The notes below the pieces were generated by a model. It had not been told where the DNA came from, ran no database searches, and was given only the letters and a program-made list of their open reading frames with translations. A stretch of 64,000 nucleotides of DNA from Flavobacterium psychrolimnae (lineage in GTDB: Bacteria > Bacteroidota > Bacteroidia > Flavobacteriales > Flavobacteriaceae), in the NCBI RefSeq assembly GCF_003312425.1, contig NZ_QNUX01000001.1, forward strand, positions 310,001 to 374,000, in the 5' to 3' direction. The position numbers and the translations under genes were made by a program. Every line of letters begins with the position of its first letter. Within the stretch, counting starts at the first letter, position 1. This document shows, piece after piece, positions 50,681 through 60,495 of this stretch.

Positions 50681-53600
50681 TTACATATTTCTTCTGTATT
50701 GGCCACCCACTTCAAACAAAGCCGAAGTAATTTGTCCCAAAGAACAAACTTTAGTCGCTTCCATTAAATGTTCAAATAAGTTTTCGTTTTTAATGGCTGC
50801 TTCCTGAAGCGTATTTAAATGCTCATTTACCAAATCCTGATTCGATTGATGCAAATGGTTCAACATATCAATTTGGTATTGTTTTTCTTCTTCCGTAGCA
50901 CGAATAACTTCCGCTGGAATTACTGTTGGAGAACCTTTAGAACTCAAGAACGTATTCACACCAATAATAGGAAATTCACCTGTATGCTTTAAAGTTTCAT
51001 AGTACAAACTTTCTTCTTGAATTTTACTTCTTTGGTACATGGTTTCCATAGCACCAAGCACTCCGCCACGTTCCGTAATTCTATCAAATTCCTGTAAAAC
51101 TGCAGCTTCCACTAAATCCGTTAATTCTTCGATAATGAAAGCTCCTTGAATTGGGTTTTCGTTTTTAGCAAGACCTAATTCTTTATTGATAATCAACTGA
51201 ATTGCCATTGCACGACGAACTGATTCTTCCGTAGGTGTTGTGATTGCTTCGTCATACGCATTCGTATGCAACGAATTACAGTTGTCATAAATCGCATATA
51301 ACGCTTGTAACGTCGTACGAATATCATTGAAATCTATTTCCTGTGCGTGTAATGAACGCCCGGAAGTCTGAATGTGGTATTTCAACATTTGCGCACGTTC
51401 GTTAGCTCCGTATTTATTTTTCATGGCTTTAGACCAAATTTTACGCGCTACACGACCAATAACCGCATATTCAGGATCTACTCCATTTGAAAAGAAGAAA
51501 GATAAATTTGGTCCAAAATCATTGATGTTCATTCCACGACTCAAATAATATTCCACATACGTGAAACCATTCGAAAGTGTGAAAGCCAATTGCGTGATAG
51601 GATTCGCTCCTGCTTCTGCAATGTGATATCCTGAGATAGAAACCGAATAAAAGTTTCTAACATTCTTAGTAATAAAATATTCCTGTACGTCACCCATCAA
51701 TCGAAGGGCAAATTCAGTAGAGAAAATACAAGTATTTTGTGCCTGATCTTCTTTCAAAATATCAGCCTGAACCGTTCCACGAACTTGAGACAATGTTCTT
51801 GCTTTGATTTCGTCATACACTTCCAAAGGTAAAACCTGATCTCCTGTAACGCCTAAAAGCATCAAACCTAAACCGTTATTCCCTTCCGGTAAATCTCCTT
51901 GGTAATGTGGTCTTTCGACTCCTTTAGCCGCGTATATTTTGTTAATTTTTGCTTCAACTTCTTTTTCAAGATTATTTTCTTTGATGTAAAACTCACATTG
52001 TTGGTCAATCGCCGCATTCATGAAAAAGCCTAATAACATAGGTGCCGGTCCATTAATCGTCATACTCACCGAAGTCATCGCATGAACCAAATCAAAACCA
52101 GAATATAATTTTTTGGCATCATCCAAACAACAAATAGAAACTCCGGCATTACCAATTTTTCCATAAATATCAGGACGTACATGTGGATCGTTTCCGTATA
52201 AAGTAACACTGTCAAAAGCAGTTGACAATCGTTTTGCCGGTAATCCTGCACTTACATAATGAAAACGTTTGTTGGTTCTTTCTGGCCCACCTTCTCCGGC
52301 AAACATACGAGAAGGATCTTCTCCTTCGCGTTTGAAAGGATATAATCCTGCCGTAAAAGGAAATTCTCCAGGAACATTTTCCTGCAAACACCAACGTAAA
52401 ATATCACCCCAAGCTTTGTACTTTGGTAATGCAATTTTTGGGATTTGAGAATGTGAAAGCGACTCTGTATGCGTAGCCATTTTGATTTCTCTGTCACGAA
52501 CTTTGAACGTATAAACTGGATTTTTGTACTTGTTTACTTTTTCGTCCCAAGTCAAAATGATTTCCCAATTGTACGGATCCAAATCCATTTTTACTTTTTC
52601 AAACTGATTCAGTAAAAGATTCAAAAATATTTTGTCCTCAGCAGCACCTGGTTTTTCAGATTCCAAAGCACTTGGCAAAACTGAATCGTCATTAATTCCT
52701 GCTTTGTTTAACTCAGGAGTTTTTTTAGCAACTGTTTCAATCGTTTTGAAAATTCCGTATAATTTCTGGGCAACTTGTTCTTGGCTTACCGCAGTAACAT
52801 CATATTTGCGGTTACTTTCGGCAATTTCAGATAAATAACGGGTTCTGTGTGGCGGAATAACGAAAATCTTCTCGCTCATTTCACGCGTGATTTGGAACGT
52901 AGATTTCAAATCAGAATTTGTTTTCTCATGGACTTTATCCATAATCGCTTTGTACAGCGTATTCATTCCAGGATCGTTGAACTGTGAAGCAATGGTCCCG
53001 AATACCGGAAGCGTATCTAAATTAGCATCCCATAAATTATGGTTGCGTTGGTATTGTTTTTTCACGTCTCTTAACGCATCAAGAGAACCGCGTTTGTCAA
53101 ATTTGTTTATTGCTACCAAGTCAGCAAAATCAAGCATGTCGATTTTTTCCAATTGGGTTGCTGCACCAAATTCTGGTGTCATAACGTATAAAGAAACATC
53201 AGAGTGATCCATGATTTCCGTATCGGATTGTCCGATTCCAGAAGTCTCCAAGATGATGATATCATAATTTGCCGCCTTAATCACTTGGATTGCATCAGCA
53301 ACATATTTAGATAAAGCCAGATTCGATTGACGTGTAGCCAAAGAACGCATGTAAACACGAGGATTATTAATGGCATTCATTCGGATTCTATCTCCTAATA
53401 ATGCACCACCCGTTTTACGTTTGGACGGATCTACAGAAATTAATCCGATTGTTTTTTCCGGAAAATCAATTAGAAAACGACGCACTAACTCATCTACCAA
53501 AGATGATTTTCCTGCTCCTCCCGTTCCTGTAATTCCAAGAACCGGAATCGTACTATTTTCATTCTTTTTTTGGATGGCTTCCAAAGTTTTGGCCGCTACA

Positions 53601-54133
53601 TCAGGAAAATTTTCTGCTGATGAAATAATTCTGGCTATTGCTTTTGGATTTTTTTCTTCCAAATGATTGATTTCATCCGTCAATTTATCGCCAACCGGAT
53701 AATCAGATTGTTGCACTAAATCATTGATCATCCCTTGTAATCCCATCGCACGACCGTCATCCGGAGCGTAAATTCTGGTGATTCCGTAAGCTTGTAATTC
53801 GGCAATTTCTGAAGGCAGGATTACACCACCGCCACCACCAAATATCTTGATTTGGCCCGCTCCTTTTTCCTGAAGCAAGTCATACATGTATTTAAAATAT
53901 TCGTTATGTCCTCCTTGATAGGAAGTTATTGCAATGGCATTCGCATCTTCTTGAATCGCGGTGTTGACCACTTCTTCCACACTGCGGTCGTGACCTAGAT
54001 GAATCACCTCAACACCGGTAGATTGAATAATCCTCCGCATGATGTTGATTGCCGCATCGTGACCGTCAAAAAGAGCTGCAGCGGTTACAATTCTTACTTT
54101 ATTGTTAGGGATATATGGTTTTTGTTGTTCCAT
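50681..54133 (-). CDS. icmF: isobutyryl-CoA mutase fused (IcmF): B12 domain, G-protein chaperone and mutase in one chain
   Basis: 1150 residues. Domain order: cobalamin-binding domain about 12-145 with the cobalt-ligating His in [14 protein letters not shown] and [16 protein letters not shown]; MeaB-type GTPase about 195-450 with P-loop [20 protein letters not shown] and [23 protein letters not shown]; mutase TIM barrel from about 560 ([104 protein letters not shown]). Reversibly interconverts isobutyryl-CoA and n-butyryl-CoA (or related) using adenosylcobalamin; the fused GTPase reloads the cofactor. B12 dependence parallels the CarH-like regulator in the same window. Confidence 0.93.
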   Translation of the reverse strand: MEQQKPYIPNNKVRIVTAAALFDGHDAAINIMRRIIQSTGVEVIHLGHDRSVEEVVNTAIQEDANAIAITSYQGGHNEYFKYMYDLLQEKGAGQIKIFGGGGGVILPSEIAELQAYGITRIYAPDDGRAMGLQGMINDLVQQSDYPVGDKLTDEINHLEEKNPKAIARIISSAENFPDVAAKTLEAIQKKNENSTIPVLGITGTGGAGKSSLVDELVRRFLIDFPEKTIGLISVDPSKRKTGGALLGDRIRMNAINNPRVYMRSLATRQSNLALSKYVADAIQVIKAANYDIIILETSGIGQSDTEIMDHSDVSLYVMTPEFGAATQLEKIDMLDFADLVAINKFDKRGSLDALRDVKKQYQRNHNLWDANLDTLPVFGTIASQFNDPGMNTLYKAIMDKVHEKTNSDLKSTFQITREMSEKIFVIPPHRTRYLSEIAESNRKYDVTAVSQEQVAQKLYGIFKTIETVAKKTPELNKAGINDDSVLPSALESEKPGAAEDKIFLNLLLNQFEKVKMDLDPYNWEIILTWDEKVNKYKNPVYTFKVRDREIKMATHTESLSHSQIPKIALPKYKAWGDILRWCLQENVPGEFPFTAGLYPFKREGEDPSRMFAGEGGPERTNKRFHYVSAGLPAKRLSTAFDSVTLYGNDPHVRPDIYGKIGNAGVSICCLDDAKKLYSGFDLVHAMTSVSMTINGPAPMLLGFFMNAAIDQQCEFYIKENNLEKEVEAKINKIYAAKGVERPHYQGDLPEGNNGLGLMLLGVTGDQVLPLEVYDEIKARTLSQVRGTVQADILKEDQAQNTCIFSTEFALRLMGDVQEYFITKNVRNFYSVSISGYHIAEAGANPITQLAFTLSNGFTYVEYYLSRGMNINDFGPNLSFFFSNGVDPEYAVIGRVARKIWSKAMKNKYGANERAQMLKYHIQTSGRSLHAQEIDFNDIRTTLQALYAIYDNCNSLHTNAYDEAITTPTEESVRRAMAIQLIINKELGLAKNENPIQGAFIIEELTDLVEAAVLQEFDRITERGGVLGAMETMYQRSKIQEESLYYETLKHTGEFPIIGVNTFLSSKGSPTVIPAEVIRATEEEKQYQIDMLNHLHQSNQDLVNEHLNTLQEAAIKNENLFEHLMEATKVCSLGQITSALFEVGGQYRRNM

Positions 54134-54444
54134 TTTATGAATATGATAATTTAAGCCTGCAATTTACAATTTTATTTTAAAAATTATTTGATGTTGCTGC
54201 TCGTTGTTAATAAATAAGGAAGAATTTTGTTATTTAGCCCCGATTGCAACGGCATCTCCCGATTTAGAAAAACAAGGCTTTTTTGTAGCCGTAGTTTTTA
54301 TTTATCGGGAATACAGCGGAAAGCGGGACAAATCGTGATTAATACTACTAAATTTTGTGCTCCTAAAGAATAGTTGGCTTTGTTTTTGAATAAGTAGTAT
54401 TTTTACAAATGCCGGATGGCAAATTAATAAATAAACAATTTACA
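54134..54444. other. intergenic region holding REP-like element copy 3
   Basis: 311 bp between divergent icmF and DUF4197 genes. Apart from the repeat nothing is recognised. Confidence 0.5.
54236..54334. repeat. REP-like intergenic hairpin element, copy 3
   Basis: Opens with AGCCCCGATTGCAACGGCAT, contains AACAAGGCT and GTAGCCGTAGTT with an internal TTTTTT, and closes with CAGCGGAAAGCGGGACAAAT. The opening and closing parallel copies 1 and 2 (AGCCC-GAT...; AACGGATAGCCCGAC). The arms TCCCGAT / ATCGGGA pair. Confidence 0.55.
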
Positions 54445-55152
54445 ATGAAGAAAATTTTAGTTTTAGCAGTAGCAATTTCACTTTCCAGTTGTGCCGAAAT
54501 GCAACAAGTTATGAATCAATTTCCACAAACGCAAGGAATTGGCGGTGTTGATATTGCCGGCGGATTGAAGGAAGCGTTGAATAATGGGATTTCAAAACAG
54601 GTAACAAAACTGACAGCTACCGATGGTTTTTACAGAAATGAAGCCGTAAAAATTTTATTGCCGGAAGAATTGAGAAAAGTAGACGCGGGTTTGAGAAGAA
54701 TTGGATTGAGTTCTTTGGCTGACGAAGGTTTGAAAGTATTGAATCGTGCTGCTGAAGACGCGGTAAAGGAAGCGACGCCAATATTTGTTGACGCCGTCAG
54801 AAACATGACTTTTATGGATGCCAAAACGATTTTGATGGGAAATGAAAGTTCGGCGACGAATTATCTACAAAACAGTACTTCAACGGCTTTGTACGGAAAA
54901 TTTAATCCAGTGATTAAAAATTCATTTACTAAAGTAGGTGCCGATAAAGTTTGGACCAACATTATTACAAAATACAACAGCATTCCTCTGGTAAATAAAG
55001 TGAATCCTGATTTGACGGATTACGTTACAAACCAAGCGCTGAATGGTGTTTTCAAAATGGTTGCCGTTGAAGAGAAAAACATCAGAACGAATCTAAGTGC
55101 CAGAACTTCTGTTTTGTTACAGAAAGTTTTTGCAATGCAGGATAACAAATAG
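54445..55152 (+). CDS. DUF4197 lipoprotein
   Basis: 235 residues from the ATG at 54445 (MKKILVLAVAISLSSCAEMQQ), giving a lipobox with Cys 16; an earlier in-frame ATG adds 12 residues. The DUF4197 pattern follows: GIGGVDIAGGLKEALNNGISKQVTKLTATDGFYRNEAVKILLPEELRKVDAGLRRIGL, AEDAVKEATPIFVDAVRNMTFMDAKTILMGNESSATNYLQNST, and PDLTDYVTNQALNGVFKMVAVEEKNIR. All-helical, periplasmic lipoprotein of unknown function. Confidence 0.88.
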   Translation: MKKILVLAVAISLSSCAEMQQVMNQFPQTQGIGGVDIAGGLKEALNNGISKQVTKLTATDGFYRNEAVKILLPEELRKVDAGLRRIGLSSLADEGLKVLNRAAEDAVKEATPIFVDAVRNMTFMDAKTILMGNESSATNYLQNSTSTALYGKFNPVIKNSFTKVGADKVWTNIITKYNSIPLVNKVNPDLTDYVTNQALNGVFKMVAVEEKNIRTNLSARTSVLLQKVFAMQDNK

Positions 55153-55160
55153 ATTGAAAT

Positions 55161-55210
55161 TGGGCTGTTTTTTTCAAACATAAAACAGCCTAATCCAACT
55201 TTTTTATAAG
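55161..55210 (+). terminator. weak hairpin after the DUF4197 gene
   Basis: GGCTGTTTT (55163-55171) pairs with AAAACAGCC (55182-55190), followed only later by a T run. Could be a terminator or a spacer hairpin before purU. Confidence 0.4.
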
Positions 55211-55275
55211 TACAAATTCATCTAGTTTTGAAAATACTCTTCATTACTAAGAACAAAGTTAAAAACAGAACGCTA

Positions 55276-56130
55276 ATGCAAAAAATTACAATCCTAATCC
55301 ATTGCGAAGATCAAAAAGCAATTATTGCCTCCGTTACGAATTATATTTCGTCCATTGATGGCAATATTATTTATTTAGATCAACATGTTGATGCCGATGA
55401 AAATGTATTTTTCATGCGTTTAGAATGTGAATTCAGTGCCAAAAACTGGAATATTGAAGCTATTAAAATTGATTTTCAAGCCAAGTTAGCTTCGCCGTTT
55501 AAGATGTCGTGGGAAATGTATACCCAAGACGAAAAACCAAAAATGGCTTTGTTTGTTTCTAAATACGACCATTGTTTGTATGATATTTTAGGACGTTACA
55601 GCGCTGGTGAATTGCCTCTCGAAATTCCTTTAATCATCAGCAACCATGAGGATTTGAAGTGCGTGGCAGAACGTTTTTCTATACCGTTTCATTATGTTCC
55701 TTTCACGAAAGATATAAAAGCGGAAGGCGAACAAAAGCTGTTGGATTTACTGAAGCAATACAATATTGACTTTATTGTTTTGGCGCGCTACATGCAAATT
55801 ATCACTCCTAATTTGATTGCGCAATATAAAAATCAAATTATCAATATTCATCACTCTTTTCTGCCTGCGTTTCCTGGTGCAAAACCGTATCATTCGGCTT
55901 TTAAACGCGGTGTGAAAATCATTGGTGCCACCAGTCACTATGTAACCGAAGGATTAGATGAAGGTCCGATTATCGAGCAGGATATTGCCCGAGTTTCGCA
56001 CAGCCATTCTATAGAAGATTTTATTATGAAAGGACGAGATTTAGAACGCATGGTTTTGGCCAGAGCCATAAAATTGCATGCCGAAAGAAAAACAATGGTT
56101 TATGACAATAAAACGGTGGTATTTTTATAA
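55276..56130 (+). CDS. purU: formyltetrahydrofolate deformylase
   Basis: 284 residues from the ATG at 55276 (MQKITILIHCEDQKAIIASVTNYI), which gives the standard start; an in-frame ATG at 55228 adds 16 residues. N-terminal ACT-like domain to about 90, then the formyl transferase-like domain: YDHCLYDILGRYSAGELPLEIPLIISNHEDL, VLARYMQIITPNLI, NIHHSFLPAFPGAKPYHSAFKRGVKIIGATSHYVTEGLDEGPIIEQD. It hydrolyses 10-formyl-tetrahydrofolate to formate and tetrahydrofolate. Links to folate use by folE in the same window. Confidence 0.92.
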   Translation: MQKITILIHCEDQKAIIASVTNYISSIDGNIIYLDQHVDADENVFFMRLECEFSAKNWNIEAIKIDFQAKLASPFKMSWEMYTQDEKPKMALFVSKYDHCLYDILGRYSAGELPLEIPLIISNHEDLKCVAERFSIPFHYVPFTKDIKAEGEQKLLDLLKQYNIDFIVLARYMQIITPNLIAQYKNQIINIHHSFLPAFPGAKPYHSAFKRGVKIIGATSHYVTEGLDEGPIIEQDIARVSHSHSIEDFIMKGRDLERMVLARAIKLHAERKTMVYDNKTVVFL

Positions 56131-56298
56131 AAACAATCCTTTTTCGAACTAGTTTCTGCACTGTATATTATCACCCATCCACCAATACAATCTTTCAAAA
56201 CTGGAATTAATTGTAAAGAATAAAAACTGTAAAAAATCTTAACTTATGTGCAACAAAGTAATAACAAAATCTTAACAGCAAAACGTTTCCTTAAGTGT

Positions 56299-56390
56299 GA
56301 TCTTTGCAGAGTAATAAACTGGTTATTTATTATTTTGGTTTTGGTTAGTTAAAGAATTGCCTGCATTCATAGTGCAGGCATTTTTTATTT
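56299..56390 (+). ncRNA. candidate small RNA or purU 3' region
   Basis: A -7-like box (GATCTTTG, one mismatch, 56299-56306) is followed about 50 nt later by a strong terminator hairpin TGCCTGCA-TTCATAG-TGCAGGCA with TTTTTTATTT. The enclosed stretch is a GTAATAAACTGG-type sequence without a start codon. The position (170 bp after the purU stop) suits a ~75-nt orphan transcript. Alternatively the hairpin only ends purU transcription. Confidence 0.35.
56358..56390 (+). terminator. terminator downstream of purU
   Basis: Perfect 8-bp stem TGCCTGCA / TGCAGGCA followed by six T. It overlaps the stop codon of the converging hydrolase. Confidence 0.8.
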
Positions 56391-57221
56391 AGTTGTATTT
56401 ATAAAAGACAGAACCGCATCATTGAAAGCATTAGGTTGCTCTACATTTACTACATGTCCACATTTTTCTATTACGAAGAGTTTCGACGATTTATAATGAT
56501 TCTCCACTACTTTACGCACCGAAGGCAAAAACATATAATCTTCTTCACCCATTACATAAAGCGTAGGAATATTCAATTCGACCTGACGGAACCATTTAAG
56601 CACGGGATTTATTTCGGCTGTGAGTTTAAACCACTTTATAAATTCTTTTTGGTATAACTTCTTGGCTTCATTTATAAAAAGAACACGAGATTGCTTGTGA
56701 CTTTTTTTAGGCATGATGACAAAGGCAAAAAACTTGTATAAAACGAGATAAGGCAATACATATTTAAACATATTTCCCAATCGCATCAATACTTGGGAAC
56801 GGAAATTCATCTTAAGGATTGCACCACCCAGAATCATGCTTTGCACGCGTTCCGGATACATTTCAGCCAATTGTCTGATGAGAATAGTACCCAATGAAAT
56901 ACCAACGAAATGTGATTTTTTTATTTTAAGAAAATCTAAGACTTCCAGAATATCATTGGCCAAAGCCGAAAAAGTATATTTCTGTTTGAAAGCTGTCTTT
57001 AAAGTGGGTTTTGATTCCCCGTGACCCCGCAAATCCAATAACAATACATTATATTGTTTCTTGAAATCGCGAATTTGCTTAAACCAGATAGACGAACTTC
57101 CTCCGGCACCGTGTACAAAAGTGACCCACTGCTCGGTGTTTTTATTTTCGTAAATGGTGTAATTGATCACGTATTTTTTTTGTAAAAATAGGACTTTAAT
57201 TTTAAATCCCAATCTTAACAA
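56385..57221 (-). CDS. alpha/beta hydrolase
   Basis: 278 residues. The fold is clear: WVTFVHGAGGSSSIWFKQIRDFKK (oxyanion loop), VLLLDLRGHGESKP, SHFVGISLGTILIRQLAEMYPERVQSMIL (nucleophile G-I-S-L-G), LYVMGEEDYMFLP and VIEKCGHVVNVEQPNAF (His). Similar to proline iminopeptidase/2-hydroxymuconic-semialdehyde hydrolase-like proteins, substrate unknown. The start is not further constrained since no later Met lies before the fold. Convergent with purU. Confidence 0.85.
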   Translation of the reverse strand: MLRLGFKIKVLFLQKKYVINYTIYENKNTEQWVTFVHGAGGSSSIWFKQIRDFKKQYNVLLLDLRGHGESKPTLKTAFKQKYTFSALANDILEVLDFLKIKKSHFVGISLGTILIRQLAEMYPERVQSMILGGAILKMNFRSQVLMRLGNMFKYVLPYLVLYKFFAFVIMPKKSHKQSRVLFINEAKKLYQKEFIKWFKLTAEINPVLKWFRQVELNIPTLYVMGEEDYMFLPSVRKVVENHYKSSKLFVIEKCGHVVNVEQPNAFNDAVLSFINTTK

Positions 57222-57231
57222 AAAATAATGC

Positions 57232-57260
57232 TTGTTTTATAATTGTATGCCGTAAATTTG
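57232..57260 (+). promoter_or_regulatory. promoter of the 49-residue gene
   Basis: TTG (57232-57234), 18-bp spacer, TAAATTTG (57253-57260): a complete Bacteroidota promoter. It lies 17 bp before the ATG. Confidence 0.65.
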
Positions 57261-57276
57261 CAAAAAAATTACACCC

Positions 57277-57426
57277 ATGAAAGGATTATTGAAAGAGAAA
57301 AGTGAAATAGAAAAGCTTAAAAGAGAATACCAAATGTTCTCAGAATTAAATTTCAACATTGAAAAGACTACCATCAAGTCAACCGTTACAAAAGAAGAAC
57401 TGATTTTAGAGGAATGTGAATTATAA
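57277..57426 (+). CDS. 49-residue protein of unknown function
   Basis: ATG at 57277, TAA at 57424-57426. Begins MKGLLKEKSEIEKLKREYQMF and ends EELILEECEL, with a charged amphipathic helix in the first half. A strong promoter sits directly upstream. The pattern KEKSEIEKLKREYQ resembles small Lacal_2735-type flavobacterial proteins (KKSEKEKLxKxY), but the match is partial. The last 6 bp overlap the end of the converging gene. Likely real because promoter, start and frame agree; function unknown. Confidence 0.6.
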   Translation: MKGLLKEKSEIEKLKREYQMFSELNFNIEKTTIKSTVTKEELILEECEL

Positions 57427-58221
57427 TTTTTGATGTATTTTTTTAAAATAATCAAACGCTTTTAGCAACCTGCTTCCATACCAAGAAAACATTTCACCAT
57501 CCACAAATACTGTTTTTGCATGGTGTGTGAAACGACCTATTTCAAAAGCATCTTCTTCCTTGAAAGGATAGGGTTCTGAGGATAGGAAAACCAAATCAGG
57601 ATCGCCTTCCAGACGAATTTTTTTGAGTTCGATTTCAGGATAACGCCCATTATTCTCGTAAATATTCTGAAAATGGTTTAGTTTAAGCAATTCGTTGATG
57701 AAATTATCCGAACCAGCGACCATAAAAGGGTTTTTCCAAATAAAATACGCTACTTTTTGATGCGGTTTGTCTTTGATGAAATTTTTAAAATCGCTCAAGG
57801 CAAAAGCCAATTTGTCGTTCCATTTCTGAGACTCGGTTCTGCAATTAAAGAGCTGACCAAAGTCGGTTATCATTTGGAAATTGTCTTCAATCGTTATGAT
57901 ATTTGTTACCCAAACCGGACAAATTTTACGCAATTCCTCTACCATTTCAGCTGTATTTTCCTCTTTATTACAAATGATAATATCCGGTTGCAGCAATCTG
58001 ATTTTCTCGTAATGTGCTTTTTTGGTTCCACCAACAATTTTCTTGGTTGATTTAAAATGATACGGATGCACACAGAATTTTGTAATTCCTATGATTCGGT
58101 CTTCAAGACCTAAATCGTAGAGTAATTCCGTTTGAGAAGGAACCAAAGAAATAATACGTTTTGGAGACGTTTCAAATGAATGAGTCGTTCCTATTTGATC
58201 GATTAAAGTTTTTTGTTTCAA
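57421..58221 (-). CDS. helical backbone metal receptor / BtuF-like binding protein without signal peptide
   Basis: 266 residues. The fold of periplasmic metal-chelate/cobalamin-binding proteins: RIISLVPSQTELLYDLGLEDRIIGITKFCVHP, PDIIICNKEENTAEMVEEL, and FFIWKNPFMVAGSDNFINELL-type region; the end has VFVDGEMFSWYGSRLL. Signal peptide is absent (starts MKQKTLIDQIGTTHSF), so it would remain cytoplasmic or be a short paralogue of BtuF. Such proteins bind cobalamin or siderophores; the target is not determined. B12 links with icmF and the CarH-like regulator make cobalamin an attractive guess. Confidence 0.75.
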   Translation of the reverse strand: MKQKTLIDQIGTTHSFETSPKRIISLVPSQTELLYDLGLEDRIIGITKFCVHPYHFKSTKKIVGGTKKAHYEKIRLLQPDIIICNKEENTAEMVEELRKICPVWVTNIITIEDNFQMITDFGQLFNCRTESQKWNDKLAFALSDFKNFIKDKPHQKVAYFIWKNPFMVAGSDNFINELLKLNHFQNIYENNGRYPEIELKKIRLEGDPDLVFLSSEPYPFKEEDAFEIGRFTHHAKTVFVDGEMFSWYGSRLLKAFDYFKKIHQKL

Positions 58222-58545
58222 GTTTAGAGTTTAAAGTTGATAGTCTTAAAGCATCAATTAACCGCTTTTTTACCATTAAGAAATTAAGAAAAATTAAGTT
58301 TTTACAAATAAGAGCATTATGAAAAAATAAATTGTTAAACATAAAAGTCATTTAAGTTTTTAATTTACAATTAATTTATGCAGTCAAATAGTTCATTTAA
58401 GAAAGTCATAGCTTTATAAAGAACGCTTTTAACTTATATACCTTCTTAAGTACTATTTAGCAAGCTAACATTCTTTAACTTACATGACTTATATGTTTCA
58501 TAATTAAAGGCTTTATGTTTTATGTTTTGGTTACAACCTGAAACT
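58222..58545. other. intergenic region rich in GTTTAAA-type short repeats
   Basis: 324 bp. No gene. The pyrF end and this region contain the tandem 7-mer ACTTTAA (three copies, 58547-58567), and the metal-receptor start has another AGTTTAAAGTT. Otherwise AT-rich with no recognised element. Confidence 0.5.
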
Positions 58546-59385
58546 TTAAACTTTAAACTTTAAACTCATTATCTCTTCCATTTCCTGCTGCATTTTCAAC
58601 GCTTCGTCTCTAGCCTTTTCGGCAAAATCAGTTCCATTTGAGGCGTAAATAATTGCTCTGGAGGAATTGATTAATAATCCAACATTGGCATTCATTCCGT
58701 ATTTACAAACTTCTGAAAGACTACCTCCTTGTGCGCCAACTCCCGGAACGAGTAAAAAACTGTCAGGAACAATTTTGCGGATTTCAGTGAAATATTCCGC
58801 TTTGGTAGCACCGACAACGTACATCAGGTTTTCGCTGTTTTTCCATGTTCTAGAAGTTTCTAAAACCTGTTTGTACAATTCTTTTCCTCCCGAAGCGTCG
58901 GAAACATTCAGCGTTTGAAAGTCGAATGCACCTTCATTGGAAGTCAAAGCCAACATAATCGTATGTTTATTTTCGAAAGCTAAAAAGGGTTCTACAGAAT
59001 CTTTTCCCATATAAGGAGCAACTGTAACGCTGTCGAAATTCAAATCTTCGAAAAAAGCTTTCGCATACATCGATGACGTATTTCCAATGTCTCCCCTTTT
59101 TGCATCGGCAATTGTGAAGATTTCTGGATAATTTTCGTTCAGATATTTAATTGTTTTTTGCAGTGACATCCACCCTTTTATGCCATGAGCTTCATAAAAA
59201 GCAGTATTGGGTTTATAGGCGACAGTAAGGTCATGAGTTGCATCAATAATCGCTTTATTAAACTCAAAAATAGGATCTTCTGACGCTAATAAATGTGATG
59301 GGATTTTGGTCAAATCAACATCTAAACCTACGCATAGGAACGATTTTTTTTGTTGAATTTGTTGGATAAGTTGTTGTGTTGTCAT
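58546..59385 (-). CDS. pyrF: orotidine 5'-phosphate decarboxylase
   Basis: 279 residues from the ATG at 59385 ([20 protein letters not shown]). A longer reading from an upstream ATG at 59457 would run through the promoter, so the shorter start is chosen. Catalysis of OMP to UMP, the last step of pyrimidine synthesis. Type 2 (Mycobacterium-like) motifs: [48 protein letters not shown] (catalytic Asp-Lys) and [12 protein letters not shown]. The last codons and stop fall inside a tandem TTTAAAG repeat. The promoter leader shares 16 bp with purM. Confidence 0.93.
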   Translation of the reverse strand: MTTQQLIQQIQQKKSFLCVGLDVDLTKIPSHLLASEDPIFEFNKAIIDATHDLTVAYKPNTAFYEAHGIKGWMSLQKTIKYLNENYPEIFTIADAKRGDIGNTSSMYAKAFFEDLNFDSVTVAPYMGKDSVEPFLAFENKHTIMLALTSNEGAFDFQTLNVSDASGGKELYKQVLETSRTWKNSENLMYVVGATKAEYFTEIRKIVPDSFLLVPGVGAQGGSLSEVCKYGMNANVGLLINSSRAIIYASNGTDFAEKARDEALKMQQEMEEIMSLKFKV

Positions 59386-59920
59386 TTTTATGTAGTTGTG
59401 CGGCAAAATTACAAACATAGAATCAATATCAGTTACAATCCTACAATAAAAATTCAAATTTATATTCTGAAATCAAAACGCATTATTCCGGCATTGCTGC
59501 AATTGAAAACATAGAAAACAGCTCTTAATCCCGAGCCAAAGAGCAATTGAAAACAGCAATTCAATAAATAAAAAAACAACTGTTAATTAAGAATTATAAC
59601 GCTGAAAAAGCAGTGATATCCGCGAATAATCTTTCCGAATTGCCCAAAAAAAAGAACAATTTAATCTTAAAATCTCTGTTAAAAAAATCACAAAATTAAC
59701 GATTGTTGAACTTTTTTAAAATTCAACACCAATTAAATCCAAAAATTTTTCTATTTTTAAAAACCTAATAATCAAAACTAAACCTTTATGAATTAATTCA
59801 AATTTTGCATTAAAGTTCGAAAATCAGCTATTTCTGATTCTGTAAAATGGTTTTAAGAAAATTTCAAAAATGAATTTGAAAGCAACCTTTTTATATCTTT
59901 ACCGTTAAACAAAAGTCTTT
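59386..59920. other. intergenic region without further features
   Basis: 535 bp, AT-rich. It holds the divergent promoters of pyrF and the AraC-type gene. No reading frame or repeat of note was found in the middle. Confidence 0.5.
59392..59411 (-). promoter_or_regulatory. pyrF -7 element and shared leader motif
   Basis: TAATTTTG (complement of 59404-59411) is a full -7 match 18 bp before the start. The block GTAGTTGTGCGGCAAA (59392-59407 on the plus strand) is identical to that at purM. Confidence 0.5.
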
Positions 59921-60484
59921 ATGAAAGTATATTTAAAATTTGATTATGCTCAACTGACAAAAAAAATTGTTCAGGAAAAACTATCCGAATTGGGGTATAA
60001 ATTTAATATTATCGGGTTTGGCGAATTTAATTTTTTAGAAAAAATACCTTCTTCAAAAGTAGCCGAAATCACCGCTATTTTCAATGAATATGGCATAGAA
60101 ATAGTTGAAAACCAGAAAAGTGTTTTGGTTCAAAAAATAAAAGACGCCATCGTAGAAATGGTCAACAGTGATAAGCCGCTAAACATAAAAAGCTCCGTGT
60201 ATATTGCGGACAAATTAAATCTTAGTTATGCTTATTTGTCCAATGTTTTTTCAGAAGTCACGTATACTTCTATTGAAAATTTTATTATTATTCAAAAAAT
60301 AGAATTAGCAAAACAATTGATGATCAATACGCCACTAAATTTAACTGAAATTTCCATTCAATTGAATTACTCCAGTGTCGCACATTTGAGCACGCAATTC
60401 AAGCATACTACTGGAATGACGCCTTCTGCTTTCCAGCGCATTATTTCGAAACGAAGAGAATTATCCAATAAAAACAACAATTAA
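59921..60484 (+). CDS. AraC-family transcriptional regulator with HMA-like N-terminal domain
   Basis: 187 residues. The N-terminal ~60 residues have a ferredoxin-like (HMA-like) pattern, MKVYLKFDYAQLTKKIVQEKLSELGYKFNIIGFGEF, without Cys. The C-terminal ~105 residues are the AraC double helix-turn-helix (SSVYIADKLNLSYAYLSNVFSEV, then LNLTEISIQLNYSSVAHLSTQFKHTTGMTPSAFQ). Probable regulator; ligand unknown. It precedes a response regulator by 11 bp and a kinase by 1 bp, forming one operon. A TTG and a TATCTTTA-like box lie upstream. Confidence 0.85.
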   Translation: MKVYLKFDYAQLTKKIVQEKLSELGYKFNIIGFGEFNFLEKIPSSKVAEITAIFNEYGIEIVENQKSVLVQKIKDAIVEMVNSDKPLNIKSSVYIADKLNLSYAYLSNVFSEVTYTSIENFIIIQKIELAKQLMINTPLNLTEISIQLNYSSVAHLSTQFKHTTGMTPSAFQRIISKRRELSNKNNN

Positions 60485-60495
60485 ACCAATAGTAT

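Noticed and set aside
58546..59457. Longer pyrF starting at 59457
   Set aside because: The extra 24 residues run through the -7 box TAATTTTG and do not resemble PyrF; the ATG at 59385 gives the standard start.
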